Of a stretch of 64,000 bases of DNA, positions 1 through 9,602 are shown one piece after another. The DNA is from Chitinophagaceae bacterium (GTDB lineage: Bacteria > Bacteroidota > Bacteroidia > Chitinophagales > UBA10324), in contig JADJAG010000011.1 of NCBI GenBank assembly GCA_016704325.1, positions 124,001 to 188,000 on the forward strand, read 5' to 3'. Under the pieces are notes generated by a model. That model saw nothing but the letters and a program-made list of their open reading frames with translations, did no database searches and had not been told where the DNA came from. Made by a program: the position numbers and the translations under genes. How positions within the stretch are numbered: position 1 is the stretch's first letter; the number at the start of each line of letters is the position of its first letter.

Positions 1-852
1 AGGATCTCCGGTAGTCCACACAAATACCTGCGACAGGGAAGTGGTGATCGCATCGTTGGTGAAAAGGGTAGCCACGTTGTTATGAACAGCTGTCATCCAA
101 TTGGTTGCACCTGTAGTGGTACTGCCGCTGTTGATGTACAGGTTATTATCCATTTCGTAGTAGATCTTCACACATTTTACGGTTCTCACGGCAGCGCTGT
201 TCGCAGCATATTCCTTCATCAGTTCAGTGTATTCCGGATTTTCCGGGGTAGCACAACCAAGACTTTGCAATGGAATATAGTTGTCGGAATAAATAACATA
301 ATCATCTGCTTTGGCACCAACGGCAGCACTCTTACCGATGTTAAGATTCAGGAGGTCATCAGAAGAAACAACACCCATCATTTCTCCTTCGAAGAAACTG
401 AGTGCTGCTACAGAATTCTCGTCTCCGTTCACAATACCGCGGTAATAAACTCCGGGTGTGTAGGGTACGGCTTCACCGTTTGACTGATCGGTAATCACTG
501 TAAAGTCATCCGTTAGGATGCTCACTTTGTAGAGTTCCAGGGTAATGGTTTTGCCATCGTACGGAAAACTGAAAGACATGGCATCTTCATTGGCAGCAAC
601 AACGGCACTTAACTTGTTCATATCAAGGGTTACGGCCAAAGAGCGTTTGATATCGGCTTGCAATACCGCTGAACGGTTAGCATTCACAGTAAACAACGCA
701 ACCGGGTTGAAAGCAATGCCGCTGTTTTTAACGCTGGTAAGCTGCTCGGCAATCGGCCTTTTCGTGACTGACTGCGCCTGTAACATACTGGTGGCTAAGC
801 CCTGCAAAAGGAAGGCTGCCAGCAAGACAAAAAGTAAATTCTTTTTTCTCAT
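1..852 (-). CDS. Secreted M12B/reprolysin-like metalloprotease, N-terminal part (cut by window start)
   Basis: The reading frame is open from an ATG at 850-852 to the first base of the window, giving 284 codons with no stop. The product starts with a clear signal peptide (MRKKNLLFVLLAAFLLQG, then a likely cleavage after SMLQA). A propeptide-like region follows, with GVYYRGIVNGDENSVAAL near residue 135, a pattern I associate with Bacteroidota reprolysin-family propeptides. From about residue 225 (VKIYYEMDNNLYIN) it enters what looks like the start of an M12B catalytic domain. The HExxH zinc site and any T9SS tail would lie outside the window, so protease function is inferred from the propeptide. 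It is probably exported to the cell surface or the medium. Confidence 0.75.
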   Translation of the reverse strand, partial: MRKKNLLFVLLAAFLLQGLATSMLQAQSVTKRPIAEQLTSVKNSGIAFNPVALFTVNANRSAVLQADIKRSLAVTLDMNKLSAVVAANEDAMSFSFPYDGKTITLELYKVSILTDDFTVITDQSNGEAVPYTPGVYYRGIVNGDENSVAALSFFEGEMMGVVSSDDLLNLNIGKSAAVGAKADDYVIYSDNYIPLQSLGCATPENPEYTELMKEYAANSAAVRTVKCVKIYYEMDNNLYINSGSTTTGATNWMTAVHNNVATLFTNDAITTSLSQVFVWTTGDP

Positions 853-1002
853 GGATTTTGATTTTGAATTGGGGGTTAATGGATGGGTTCTATGAATGGG
901 GCAACGGGAATTCAGCAGAAGGGGTATTGAAAACTGCTGTAAAGAAATTTTAATTTTTCGTAATGACCAAATATCTGTGAATCGGGGTGAAATTGGACCT
1001 GC

Positions 1003-2943
1003 TCAGGGATTTTCCTGCATCATATCACTTTTTACAATACGAAGCTTGGCATACCGGAGCATAATCTTCTTTTGCCCGACATTGTTCTGGAAGAATATCG
1101 TAGCCATCTTGTCTTTTGAATTGCCTTCCAACTGCAAAACCTTGCCAATGCCAAACCGTTGGTGTTCCACTTCCATGCCCACCTGTATCTGGTTGAAGTC
1201 TACCGCTACAAAGTCGCTCGCTATTTTGTGCACATATTGGGGTGCTTTAATAACCGGCACCGTTACCTTGCTGAATTTCTCTTCACGTGAAGAAGCGTTC
1301 ATGTCGCGGTGAGAGAATTGCTTTTCTATCAGCCTATGATCAATCTCTTCAATAAACCGGCTTGGTTCCGAATACGTCAGGTTTCCATACCGGTATCTTG
1401 AGGTTGCAAAAGTTAAAGTGAGCTTTTGTTCGGCACGGGTGATGGCTACATAAAACAACCTGCGTTCTTCTTCCAGTTCATCACGGCTTCCCATCGACAT
1501 TTGATTGGGGAATAAATTTTCTTCCAGTCCCACCACATACACACAGGCAAATTCCAGTCCTTTCGCGGAGTGAATGGTCATCAGCTTCACCCTGTCTTCG
1601 CTGCCATTGTCTTTATCGGCATCAGTGAGCAGGGTAATTTCCTGCAGGTAGGCTCCGAGACTTTTGTCAAAACTTTTTTCATTCAGTATTTCACCATCGA
1701 TGGTAACCCATTCCTGCTCAATGGGATCTTTGCCTTCTTCAAAAGGGGCACGTTCCGTAAACTCTTTGATACCATTCAATAAACCCTGCATATTCTCATA
1801 GCGGCTCAATCCTTCTATCGTCTTATCGTTGTACAATTCATTCAACAGGCCGGAAGCTTTTGCAATATGTGATGCAAGATCAAATGCATTGTGCGTTTTA
1901 AGCATCAATGCGAAAGTCTTGATCTTCGTTACAAAATCGTTGATGGCATTCGCTGCCCGGTTGCCCGGAAGCATCTCATTATAATGCTCCAGCACTTCCC
2001 ATAAACGCATCCCTTTTTCATTGGCTACCAGCAGGCATTTTTCAATAGTGGTTTGACCGATGCCACGTGTGGGATAGTTCACAATACGTTTCAATGATTC
2101 TTCATCAAAATGATTTACCGTCAATCTTAAATAGGCAACAAGGTCTTTGATTTCTTTGCGCTGGTAAAAGGATATGCCACCATACACAACATAAGGAATG
2201 TTGATCCGTCGTAAAGCTTCCTCAAAAGCGCGTGACTGTGAATGCGTGCGGTACAGTATCACGAAGTCCTTATTCATCCGCTGGTTGCGCATCTTCTCCT
2301 CAAAAATGCTGTCTACCACCATCTTACCCTCATCGTTATCACTTCCGGCTTTCACCAGCTTTATCTTTTCACCGATGTGATTTTCTGTCCAGATCTCTTT
2401 TGTAATCTGCATCTTATTATTACCGATCACCTTGTTTGCGGCATGCACAATATGTTTCGTGGAACGGTAATTCTGCTCGAGTTTAAAAACCTGCAATTCG
2501 GGATAATCCTTTTCAAAGTTCAGGATGTTGGCAATCGTTGCTCCGCGAAAGGAATAGATGCTTTGTGCATCATCACCCACAACACATATATTCTGATGCA
2601 CATCACCGAGCTTTTTCACGATAGCATACTGTGCTCCATTCGTATCCTGGAACTCATCAATCATGATATACCTGAATCGCTGCTGATACTTATGCAATGC
2701 ATCCGGAAACTTATCGAGCAGGTAATACATCTTATACAGGAGGTCGTCGAAATCCATGGCGCCTGCCATAAAACATCGTTTGGCATACTGTTCATACAGC
2801 AGGCCAATCTTGGGCCTGCCTGCTGAAGCGTCATCAGCCATCACATTCACATCATGCTGGTATTGTTGCGGACTAATCAAACTATTTTTCGCAGCGGAGA
2901 TGCGGTTGAGTACGATATTCGGTTTATAAAGCGAATCATTCAA
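1003..2943 (-). CDS. uvrD: UvrD/PcrA-type DNA helicase, C-terminal part (frameshifted)
   Basis: This carries the second half of a superfamily 1A 3'-5' DNA helicase used in nucleotide excision repair, mismatch repair and replication-fork clearing. Visible motifs in order are II (DEFQDTNGAQ), III (GDDAQSIYSFRGA), IV (LEQNYRS), V (MTIHSAKGLEF) and VI (LFYVAITRA). The C-terminal tail EVEHQRFGIGKVLQLEG matches the Tudor-like end of PcrA/UvrD. The annotated ATG is internal: coding continues upstream in the frame of the fragment at 2967-3323. One missing base in the four-A run (T4 at 2976-2979 on the plus strand) separates the two; restoring it reads DDSKSLLKSIIKEQGLNDS without a break. The repaired protein is about 773 residues, normal for the family. 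Confidence 0.93.
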   Translation of the reverse strand: MNDSLYKPNIVLNRISAAKNSLISPQQYQHDVNVMADDASAGRPKIGLLYEQYAKRCFMAGAMDFDDLLYKMYYLLDKFPDALHKYQQRFRYIMIDEFQDTNGAQYAIVKKLGDVHQNICVVGDDAQSIYSFRGATIANILNFEKDYPELQVFKLEQNYRSTKHIVHAANKVIGNNKMQITKEIWTENHIGEKIKLVKAGSDNDEGKMVVDSIFEEKMRNQRMNKDFVILYRTHSQSRAFEEALRRINIPYVVYGGISFYQRKEIKDLVAYLRLTVNHFDEESLKRIVNYPTRGIGQTTIEKCLLVANEKGMRLWEVLEHYNEMLPGNRAANAINDFVTKIKTFALMLKTHNAFDLASHIAKASGLLNELYNDKTIEGLSRYENMQGLLNGIKEFTERAPFEEGKDPIEQEWVTIDGEILNEKSFDKSLGAYLQEITLLTDADKDNGSEDRVKLMTIHSAKGLEFACVYVVGLEENLFPNQMSMGSRDELEEERRLFYVAITRAEQKLTLTFATSRYRYGNLTYSEPSRFIEEIDHRLIEKQFSHRDMNASSREEKFSKVTVPVIKAPQYVHKIASDFVAVDFNQIQVGMEVEHQRFGIGKVLQLEGNSKDKMATIFFQNNVGQKKIMLRYAKLRIVKSDMMQENP

Positions 2944-2966
2944 TCCCTGCTCTTTGATGATAGACT

Positions 2967-3323
2967 TTAACAGGCTTTTGAATCATCGGTATCATAAATG
3001 GTGGAGTTGGACGGATACCCCAACCTTCCGGCTTCATAGCTCAATATGCGTGCAAATACCGAATGAAAGGTTCCTATATACAGGTTACGCGCCTCATTGC
3101 CCATGATCTTCTCAATCCTTTCGCGCATAGCCGCTGCGGCTTTATTGGTGAAGGTGAGTGCCAATATCCGGAATGGATCTACTTTAAGTCCCATCAGGTA
3201 AGCGATGCGATAAGTGAGTACACGTGTTTTGCCGGAACCGGGACCGGCAACTATCATCACAGGTCCTTCGGTAGCCATCACAGCCTGCCGTTGCACCTCA
3301 TTTAATTCATCCAGGTAATTCAT
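2967..3323 (-). CDS. uvrD: UvrD/PcrA-type DNA helicase, N-terminal part (frameshifted)
   Basis: This is the N-terminal 118 residues of the helicase that continues at 1003-2943. The Q-motif (LNEVQRQAVMA), Walker A (AGPGSGKTRVL), motif Ia (LTFTNKAAAAMRER) and motif Ib (IGTFHSVFARIL) are all present and intact. The frame runs into a stop just after DDSKA because one A is missing from a short A run. As given, this fragment would be an ATP-binding stub with no helicase activity. A one-base assembly error is the more likely explanation, since both halves are perfectly conserved in sequence character. Confidence 0.9.
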   Translation of the reverse strand: MNYLDELNEVQRQAVMATEGPVMIVAGPGSGKTRVLTYRIAYLMGLKVDPFRILALTFTNKAAAAMRERIEKIMGNEARNLYIGTFHSVFARILSYEAGRLGYPSNSTIYDTDDSKAC

Positions 3324-3432
3324 CGGTTCAAAATTAGAATATGGAAGAGAATAGTTTTTTATATTTTTTCAACAGGAATTCCCGGTAAAAGTAGTTTCCA
3401 CAATTTTCTCGTTTAAACGAAAAATGAGTGTT

Positions 3433-3456
3433 GAGTAGTGAGTAGTGAGTAGTGAG
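3433..3456 (+). repeat. Heptamer tandem repeat (GAGTAGT)n
   Basis: Three perfect copies of GAGTAGT plus a partial one lie in the 360-base gap between uvrD and the VIT gene. The same gap holds a second heptamer array at 3578-3604. Apart from these repeats and a hairpin at 3654-3670 I see nothing coding there. Confidence 0.9.
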
Positions 3457-3577
3457 AATTGAGAATTTGTTGAATATTGATTGAATTTCGTTGACTGAAA
3501 TAGGTTGACTTTTTTAAACTGATTTTTCAATTTTCTAATGACATTTGGTTGTTACTATTACTATTAATGAGTTTAAA

Positions 3578-3604
3578 GTCTTGGGTCTTGGGTCTTGGGT
3601 CTTG
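3578..3604 (+). repeat. Heptamer tandem repeat (GTCTTGG)n
   Basis: Nearly four perfect copies of GTCTTGG form a microsatellite-like array about 120 bases downstream of the GAGTAGT array. Neither overlaps a gene. Function is unknown; slippage-prone arrays of this kind vary in length. Confidence 0.9.
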
Positions 3605-3653
3605 ATTTGAGTGTTGAACAGTATCAGCTCAATGCAAAATAGACACATTAATG

Positions 3654-3670
3654 AGAGGCAAATGGCCTCT
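3654..3670 (-). terminator. Short hairpin after the VIT gene, possible terminator
   Basis: AGAGGC and GCCTCT form a 6-bp stem around a 5-base loop just beyond the stop codon of the VIT gene (3684). There is no clear U-tract, so termination activity is only a guess. Confidence 0.35.
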
Positions 3671-3683
3671 GAATAAATTAAAG

Positions 3684-4778
3684 TCACGCTAATGAAACAC
3701 CCAACAACTTCCCGATTCCAAAAGTTATGGCTGCGGCACCTACTCCAAAAATAACCTGCCTAAGCCCGGAGTACCAGACATTCTTTCCTGTAAACAATGT
3801 GATGGCAGCACCGATCAAAAACAAGCCGGCGGCACTGGGCAGCACACTGATCAAAATAGCCTTCATACCGTTTGTAAACATAAATGGCAACACCGGAATA
3901 ATTGCACCTATTGCAAAAAGAATAAAGGAATAGACAGCCGCTTCCACCGCAGAACCTTTCAAATCTTCTGCATTGATACCAAGTTCTTCCTTCACTAACA
4001 CTTCATGTGCACGGTCTTTATCCTTCATAATTTCAGCAGCCATTTGACTGGCTTGTGCTTCCGGGATGCCTTTTGCACGGTATATCAGTGCCAACTCTCT
4101 CATCTCCCCTTCCGGATTGGTTTCCAATTCATCCATCTCAATCTGCATTTGGTTTTCATAAAGTTCTTGCGAACTTTTTACAGAAATCCATTCTCCAAGC
4201 GACATAGACAATGCTCCTGCCAGCAAACCGGCAACTCCTGCAAGTAAAACTCCTTCCTGTCCTGATGTAGCTCCTGCAATACCCATAATCAGACTAAAAT
4301 TTGAAACCAGGCCATCATTGCCACCCAATACTGCCGCACGAATTGCATTGCCTCCGACAGAGCGGTGCCTGCTTTCAAATTTAGAAAGCTGCGCACCGGT
4401 TACTTTCTTCTCGCTTTCAAGGATAGTACGAAGAATGGATACATGCATAGATTCCGCTCCTGTTACTTCCAGCGCATTTTTTTTCTTTGCAGTAATAATG
4501 GCATTTGAAATACTTTTCTCTGTATCCATCAGCACACCTAAAACATAATCATAACCGAAAACCCTTCCAATGAAGTCTAAAGTCTTTGCCCTCCACGAAG
4601 GTTTTTTTAATTGCTCCAGGCTTACATTTTCCTTTTTGGCAAAAGCAGTGGCATGACCATTTTCAATATCACTCATTTGCCTGAATACTTCAGCAATGGT
4701 GGTATCTTGCTCATGTTCCGCAAGCTTCCGGTATAAGTAACTGGCGTCGATCTCTGTCTGTAAATTTTTGTGCTTCAT
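3684..4778 (-). CDS. Ferritin-like domain fused to VIT1/CCC1 iron/manganese transporter
   Basis: This membrane protein of 364 residues probably moves ferrous iron or manganese across the inner membrane. Residues 1 to about 125 form a rubrerythrin/ferritin-like helical domain with two ExxH pairs (around residues 39-42 and 109-112) that could bind metal. Residues 138 to the end are a VIT1/CCC1 family transporter: RHRSVGGNAIRAAVLGGNDG is the typical first-helix signature, and four further hydrophobic segments follow. Ferritin-VIT fusions are a known architecture, in which the cytoplasmic ferritin-like domain is thought to feed metal to the transporter. The gene stands alone, divergent from the DUF4260 gene at 5045, with about 265 bases between them for both promoters. 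Confidence 0.9.
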   Translation of the reverse strand: MKHKNLQTEIDASYLYRKLAEHEQDTTIAEVFRQMSDIENGHATAFAKKENVSLEQLKKPSWRAKTLDFIGRVFGYDYVLGVLMDTEKSISNAIITAKKKNALEVTGAESMHVSILRTILESEKKVTGAQLSKFESRHRSVGGNAIRAAVLGGNDGLVSNFSLIMGIAGATSGQEGVLLAGVAGLLAGALSMSLGEWISVKSSQELYENQMQIEMDELETNPEGEMRELALIYRAKGIPEAQASQMAAEIMKDKDRAHEVLVKEELGINAEDLKGSAVEAAVYSFILFAIGAIIPVLPFMFTNGMKAILISVLPSAAGLFLIGAAITLFTGKNVWYSGLRQVIFGVGAAAITFGIGKLLGVSLA

Positions 4779-5044
4779 ACTTTAGCTTTTTTAAATTGAA
4801 TCAATAAAACATTTATCGGAAATAGTTTTAGCCTTAGAAATATTAAGTCAAGCGATCAAAACCAACAGGTCACTTGCCATCCGCTTCTATTTTCCCTCTT
4901 TGCACAATGGTGCCCTACTGTTTTACGTGTGTATATTCAAATGAACACTAAAACTAAACTTTCTACATCTTCGTATTCATTATCGCAACTTACTTTGAAA
5001 TACTGAGATGCGGCCTGATTTTTTTTGGTCAAATTTTTTTTACC

Positions 5045-5410
5045 ATGAAGAACATACTTAAAATAGAAGAATTAGCCATGACAGTAATAGCCATCTATCT
5101 GCTCAGTGAATATAATCAGGGATTGTCGTTGTGGCTCTGGATTATGCTATTCTTTGCTCCTGATATAGGCATGCTCGGTTACCTGGTTAATACAAAAGCT
5201 GGTGCCTTCACCTATAATCTGTTTCATCATAAAGGTCTTGCCATCTTGCTGGCTGTTTCCGGTTACTACCTGGATACTGATGTACTGATTACTATTGGCA
5301 TCCTCTTATTCGCGCATGCTTCATTTGATCGCATCTGGGGCTACGGATTAAAATATGCCGACAGCTTTAAGAATACCCATCTCGGCAGTTTGGAAAAATT
5401 GGGACAGTGA
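5045..5410 (+). CDS. DUF4260 family small membrane protein
   Basis: The 121-residue product has three to four hydrophobic segments and the C-terminal signature ASFDRIWGYGLKYADSFKNT followed by HLGSL, which I recognise as the DUF4260 family. That family is found in many bacteria and has no established biochemical role. The region upstream ends in a T-rich stretch (about 5022-5041) directly before the ATG, with no strong Shine-Dalgarno, as is common in Bacteroidota. It is divergent from the ferritin-VIT gene. No operon partner is evident: the next gene starts 150 bases on. Confidence 0.85.
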   Translation: MKNILKIEELAMTVIAIYLLSEYNQGLSLWLWIMLFFAPDIGMLGYLVNTKAGAFTYNLFHHKGLAILLAVSGYYLDTDVLITIGILLFAHASFDRIWGYGLKYADSFKNTHLGSLEKLGQ

Positions 5411-5561
5411 ATTTATAGGTGTTGTTAATAAAATCCTCTTGTTTCCAATACTGGATACTGGCACTAATCTATCCCTTTTCTTCCTATTCTTGTTCTTCTG
5501 CATGTGATTTCATATTTTGCATGAACATTTTCTTCATTGCTAACAAAAACGTGTTTGATCC

Positions 5562-6395
5562 ATGTCACCATCAAACCTCCATACAACTAACCCTGCAAGC
5601 AAGAAGAACTTCCTCTTCCCATCAATTGCAGGCATCATTTTTATTGTTATCATTTTATTGCTGGTAATTTTCTTTCCATGTCCAACTAGTTCCCAGTTTG
5701 TGGTATTCAGGATAGTATTGTCCATTGCTATCGCGGGTTTTGCAGCGGTGATTCCGGGATTCTTTTCTTTCAAGTATAAAACAGTTGTTTCTGCTGGAGG
5801 GGCTATAGCAGTGTTCGCCTTTACTTATTTATTTAATCCAACGCTGATAAATACAGAAGACAAATGCAATGAGCCAATAGATTTCACCTTTTTTCTGGAA
5901 GACAGTACAGGAGTAAATCCATTAAAAAGTTCCGGTAAGCTCATACTGCTTGTTGAAAATGATAAGCGCGAGGAATTGATAGACGGCGAAGGCAGCGCAA
6001 GCTTTAAGCGGCTGCCTTTTGACATGCTGGGGAAAACAGGAAGAGTGCAATTAGAAGCGGATGGTTGGCAATTCGCAAACACTAAAAATGTAACTGAATT
6101 GAAATTGGAAGGAAGGAGTGCACAATTGATCATCCGCCGTGATAATAGCTTATGCTGTGTGAGTGGATCTATTCGTGACAACAGCAATAAGTTTCTTGAA
6201 GGAGTAAAAGTGAGTATCAACAGCACATTTGATGAAACGGATGCCCATGGAAGCTTTTCCCTCACTATTCCGCCTTCCGAGCAGGAGGAAGAGCAAAGGC
6301 TTACCGCTTACAAACCGGGTTATATCATCTGGGAAGATAAAGTATACCCAGCTACACGAAAGCATGTTTCAATAATTATGACCCATCAGAAATAA
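5562..6395 (+). CDS. Membrane protein with carboxypeptidase-regulatory-like domain
   Basis: The 277-residue product has three hydrophobic segments in its first ~95 residues (around 18-38, 46-68 and 76-93). A soluble part follows that includes a carboxypeptidase-regulatory-like (Ig-like) fold near residues 195-255, with GSIRDNSNKFLEGVKVSIN as the typical opening strand pattern. The remaining central region (residues about 100-190) is not recognised. The gene ends three bases before the start of the TPR protein at 6399, which also begins with such a domain, so the two are probably co-transcribed and may act together at the cell envelope. No enzymatic motif is seen. Confidence 0.7.
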   Translation: MSPSNLHTTNPASKKNFLFPSIAGIIFIVIILLLVIFFPCPTSSQFVVFRIVLSIAIAGFAAVIPGFFSFKYKTVVSAGGAIAVFAFTYLFNPTLINTEDKCNEPIDFTFFLEDSTGVNPLKSSGKLILLVENDKREELIDGEGSASFKRLPFDMLGKTGRVQLEADGWQFANTKNVTELKLEGRSAQLIIRRDNSLCCVSGSIRDNSNKFLEGVKVSINSTFDETDAHGSFSLTIPPSEQEEEQRLTAYKPGYIIWEDKVYPATRKHVSIIMTHQK

Positions 6396-6398
6396 GAG

Positions 6399-8963
6399 AT
6401 GAATCCGACCTGCTTACTTCTTCTACTTGTCTCCCAGATATGTTTAAGTCAAAGCACCAATACGCGAATGCGGGGTACGATCACAGAACAGAGTAGTGGC
6501 AATAAACCACTGCAACAGGTGCAAGTGAAAGCGGAATTCGCCAATGCTACAGTTACAGATAATAGCGGTGGATTCCTCCTTCAGTTTTACAAAGTGCTTC
6601 CGGGAAGTGATGTCACTATAGTGGTAAATTATCCTAACTGGGTGGTTGTGAATGAAGATGCATTGATAGCAAGAATTCCTGACAATGCTGACAAACAATT
6701 GCTAAAACTCTATATGTGTCCGGCCGAACGACTAGCGCAGAGTAAGATTGCTTTTTACCAAATCAGCCAGAAAAATATTGATGCAACTTTTGCATCCAAA
6801 AATGCTTCACTAAGTAAACAGAATGCCGATTACGAAATTAAAGTTAAAAAACTCGAGGCCGAGCGCGACGCTGCAATCAGACAATTGAATGTACTTTCTG
6901 ACGAGTTCGCGCGTCTAAACCTGGATGAAGTTTCAACGGTACAACGAAAATCTATTGAACAATTTGAACAGGGAAAATCACAGAGTGCCATAAGCACACT
7001 TGAAGGGGTAAATTCAACCGAAGTTATTGCAAAGGCGAAAAAAGAAAAACAGGAATGGATAGTGAAGGGTGATGCAACTAATCCTGCCGTTGCTGAAGCT
7101 GACAGTATAATCAGTCAGCAAATCGACAAACTAATGTTTCAGAGTGACCTTTATGCACTTAACCTTGACTTTGAAAAGGCAGAGGAAGGATACAAGGCGG
7201 GAGCTATGGCAGATACTACGCAATATGAGAATCTGAAAAAATGCGGTAATTTCTTTCTTCAGCAAAACAAATTTGATAAGGCGAATAAGTGGTATAATAT
7301 GATGTTGAGAAATAGCAAAACAGAATATGGCCGTGCAAATGCCTTGCTCCTGATCGGCTCTGCCAATCTTAAATCAAATGATTTTACCAATGCAGAAAGC
7401 AATCTGAAGCAAGCGTTGAATCTTTTCACCAAGTTTGCTAAAATCAATCCACCTGTATATGATTTTGCTGTCGTGGATGTATTGAACGATCTCGGTAGTA
7501 CTTATTTTCATAGTCACCGTTATAAAGAAGCAGAAACCAGTTACCTGAGTGCGCTGAAGATCCTTGAAAAATACGATCAAAGTGATGCTCAGCATACATT
7601 AGTGAGCTCAGCAATGATAATGGGTAACCTTGCGAATGTGTACAAAGAGAGCTTGAATTTCAACGCGGCGGAAGAATACTACAAAGCGGCTTTAAGCATT
7701 ATTGAGTCGCTTCCGGAAGAAGAACGCAAGAGGCAGAATCCTTATCTTGCGGTACTTCTCAGCAATCTTGGAAATGTTTATTCAGCAACTGGCAAGATAG
7801 ATGCTGCAAAGTCTTTGCACATCCAGTCTCTTAGAATCGAGGAACAACTTGCAGCAGAGAATCCTGATGCATATAATCCGGATTTAGCAATCAGGCTCAT
7901 GAACCTTTCCACCGATTATGCCGATGAAATAGATTTAGATTCCGCAACTGTTTATCTTCTTCGTGCCATTGCTATTCAGGATAAACTTGCTAAAGCTGAT
8001 CCTGATGCCTTCAACCCATTGTTGGCGATGATGTATGGTAACCTGGGAAATATTGAAATAAGTTACGGCGATTTCAAGGCAGCACTTCAGGATTATGAGC
8101 GGGCAATTGCCCTCCTGGAATTTGCGATGAGTTTCAAACCGGAGGCATATGAACCGCAATTTGCCGGATTGATTTCAAGAGCGGGTAATGCGAAAAGAGA
8201 ACTGGGTAATTATGCCGGATCTGAATCAAATTACAAACGAGCCATTGAGATTCAGCAGACACTGGTAAAAAGAGACATGAATAGATTTGGTGCTGATTTG
8301 GGAAGTAGTTATACAGGGCTGGCAATATTGTGTAAGTCAAAGTTGGAAGTATCCTATAGTGATGATTTAAGAATGTCAGGCAGCCTGTATGTAGCTGAAG
8401 CAATTAAAGTATTGAACAATTCCCCTCTGATTAAAAGTGTACAAATAGATCTAGCCGTATGTGAGAATCTAAAAATTTATTTTAAGTCAGCTTTTACAAG
8501 CAGTATCATCGAGTACAATAGCATTCTTAAAATGGAAAAAGCAGTTCCGGACTTATCATCTGTGAGTGAACAAGTAGGTATGCAGCAAAAAGTTGTTACT
8601 GTATATGAAAAATTAATCGCTGATCCGATACCTGTGGTTTCGTCACTGCAGTTGAATAATGCTTATGGTAATTTATCGTGGTACCTGATTCTTGATGGGC
8701 AGTATACAGAAGCAGAGAGATTTGCACGAAAAGGCCTTATGGATGGATCTGCAAAATGGATTAACACCAATCTTGCTTTATCAATCCTGTTGCAAGGAAG
8801 ATATACTGATGCCGAACTCATCTACAAGCAATACGCTGACCAGAGGCTAGATTCAAAACGAACATTCAGAGAAGTTTTCCTTGCCGATCTTGATGAAATG
8901 CAGAGAAGAGGTATCAATACTGCTAGTATGCTAAAGATCAGAAAAATGCTTCAGGGAAAATAA
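6399..8963 (+). CDS. Exported tetratricopeptide-repeat protein with N-terminal carboxypeptidase-regulatory-like domain
   Basis: The 854-residue product begins with a short signal peptide (NPTCLLLLLVSQICLSQ). A carboxypeptidase-regulatory-like domain follows (MRGTITEQSSGNKPLQQV onward), then a coiled-coil-like segment (about residues 130-200). Many TPR units run to the C-terminus (for example AEEYYKAALSIIESL, SNLGNVYSATGKIDAAKSL, GNLGNIEISYGDFKAALQ). TPR arrays are protein-protein scaffolds. Placement behind the membrane protein at 5562 suggests a two-gene envelope-associated unit. No catalytic domain or HTH is visible. The specific role is unknown. Confidence 0.75.
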   Translation: MNPTCLLLLLVSQICLSQSTNTRMRGTITEQSSGNKPLQQVQVKAEFANATVTDNSGGFLLQFYKVLPGSDVTIVVNYPNWVVVNEDALIARIPDNADKQLLKLYMCPAERLAQSKIAFYQISQKNIDATFASKNASLSKQNADYEIKVKKLEAERDAAIRQLNVLSDEFARLNLDEVSTVQRKSIEQFEQGKSQSAISTLEGVNSTEVIAKAKKEKQEWIVKGDATNPAVAEADSIISQQIDKLMFQSDLYALNLDFEKAEEGYKAGAMADTTQYENLKKCGNFFLQQNKFDKANKWYNMMLRNSKTEYGRANALLLIGSANLKSNDFTNAESNLKQALNLFTKFAKINPPVYDFAVVDVLNDLGSTYFHSHRYKEAETSYLSALKILEKYDQSDAQHTLVSSAMIMGNLANVYKESLNFNAAEEYYKAALSIIESLPEEERKRQNPYLAVLLSNLGNVYSATGKIDAAKSLHIQSLRIEEQLAAENPDAYNPDLAIRLMNLSTDYADEIDLDSATVYLLRAIAIQDKLAKADPDAFNPLLAMMYGNLGNIEISYGDFKAALQDYERAIALLEFAMSFKPEAYEPQFAGLISRAGNAKRELGNYAGSESNYKRAIEIQQTLVKRDMNRFGADLGSSYTGLAILCKSKLEVSYSDDLRMSGSLYVAEAIKVLNNSPLIKSVQIDLAVCENLKIYFKSAFTSSIIEYNSILKMEKAVPDLSSVSEQVGMQQKVVTVYEKLIADPIPVVSSLQLNNAYGNLSWYLILDGQYTEAERFARKGLMDGSAKWINTNLALSILLQGRYTDAELIYKQYADQRLDSKRTFREVFLADLDEMQRRGINTASMLKIRKMLQGK

Positions 8964-9602
8964 TGCAACCTGAGTTGAAGCTAAAAGAACAGATTCTATA
9001 ATTTTCAATCCGATTGCCTTCCAGATAGCTTAGCTTTTCATTTTCTAGTGATTTCTTTCTAAAGTGCAGAGATGGTTTTTCATTTAAGTACTCTAAACTT
9101 CATTTATGAGTTTACATTGCTTTTGCTTAGCGATTTTTTTAGCTGCCCCATTCGATGCTGTGAGCTAATAATTCAGTATGCTGAAGGGTGGTAATGAAAT
9201 AATGTTTTCGCTATAGTTTAAATAGTACGCTAGAATTGGTACCTAACAGAGATAGAATGCTGCAGTTACAGAATTTACATTCCGATTTAATTCAAATATT
9301 CATTTGTGGAATCTTAGTATTCTGGCATTCTTGCATGGTGTTCTGTATTGCCTTTTAGAACAACAATTACCTTTCTTTGTCTTGCTATTGTCAATAAGAC
9401 TCTGTATGCGTTTATTAAGTACTTCTTTCGCTCAATGTTCTTTATATTCTGCAACTTATTTTTTCCCGGTTTAGTTTGAATCAATGAATTCAATTTCATG
9501 TAGCTAAAAATACGGTTCAGGTAACTGTTCTGCAGGTTCATATACTAACAGGTTTTCATTTGATGCAGACCGTTGCAACTTTGTTGTAACAAAAGAGCAG
9601 CA
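8964..9602. other. Non-coding gap, AT-rich
   Basis: About 640 bases with no convincing gene on either strand. The open frames here are short, AT-rich and lack family character. No tRNA-like or strongly palindromic structure was seen. The 3' part must contain the promoter for the operon starting at 9603, but I could not identify a clear TAnnTTTG box. Confidence 0.6.

Noticed and set aside
82..483. Open frame on the plus strand antisense to the metalloprotease gene
   Set aside because: It has no signal or family features and lies fully opposite a convincing secreted-protein gene.
2967..2990. Programmed -1 frameshifting as the explanation for the uvrD break (slippery TCAAAAG)
   Set aside because: A tRNA-Lys slip is chemically possible, but uvrD is not known to use it, and six other unrelated genes here show the same kind of break in base runs. 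A shared technical cause is simpler.
3427..3610. Heptamer arrays as a CRISPR
   Set aside because: The units are too short and there are no spacers. No cas gene is present in the window.
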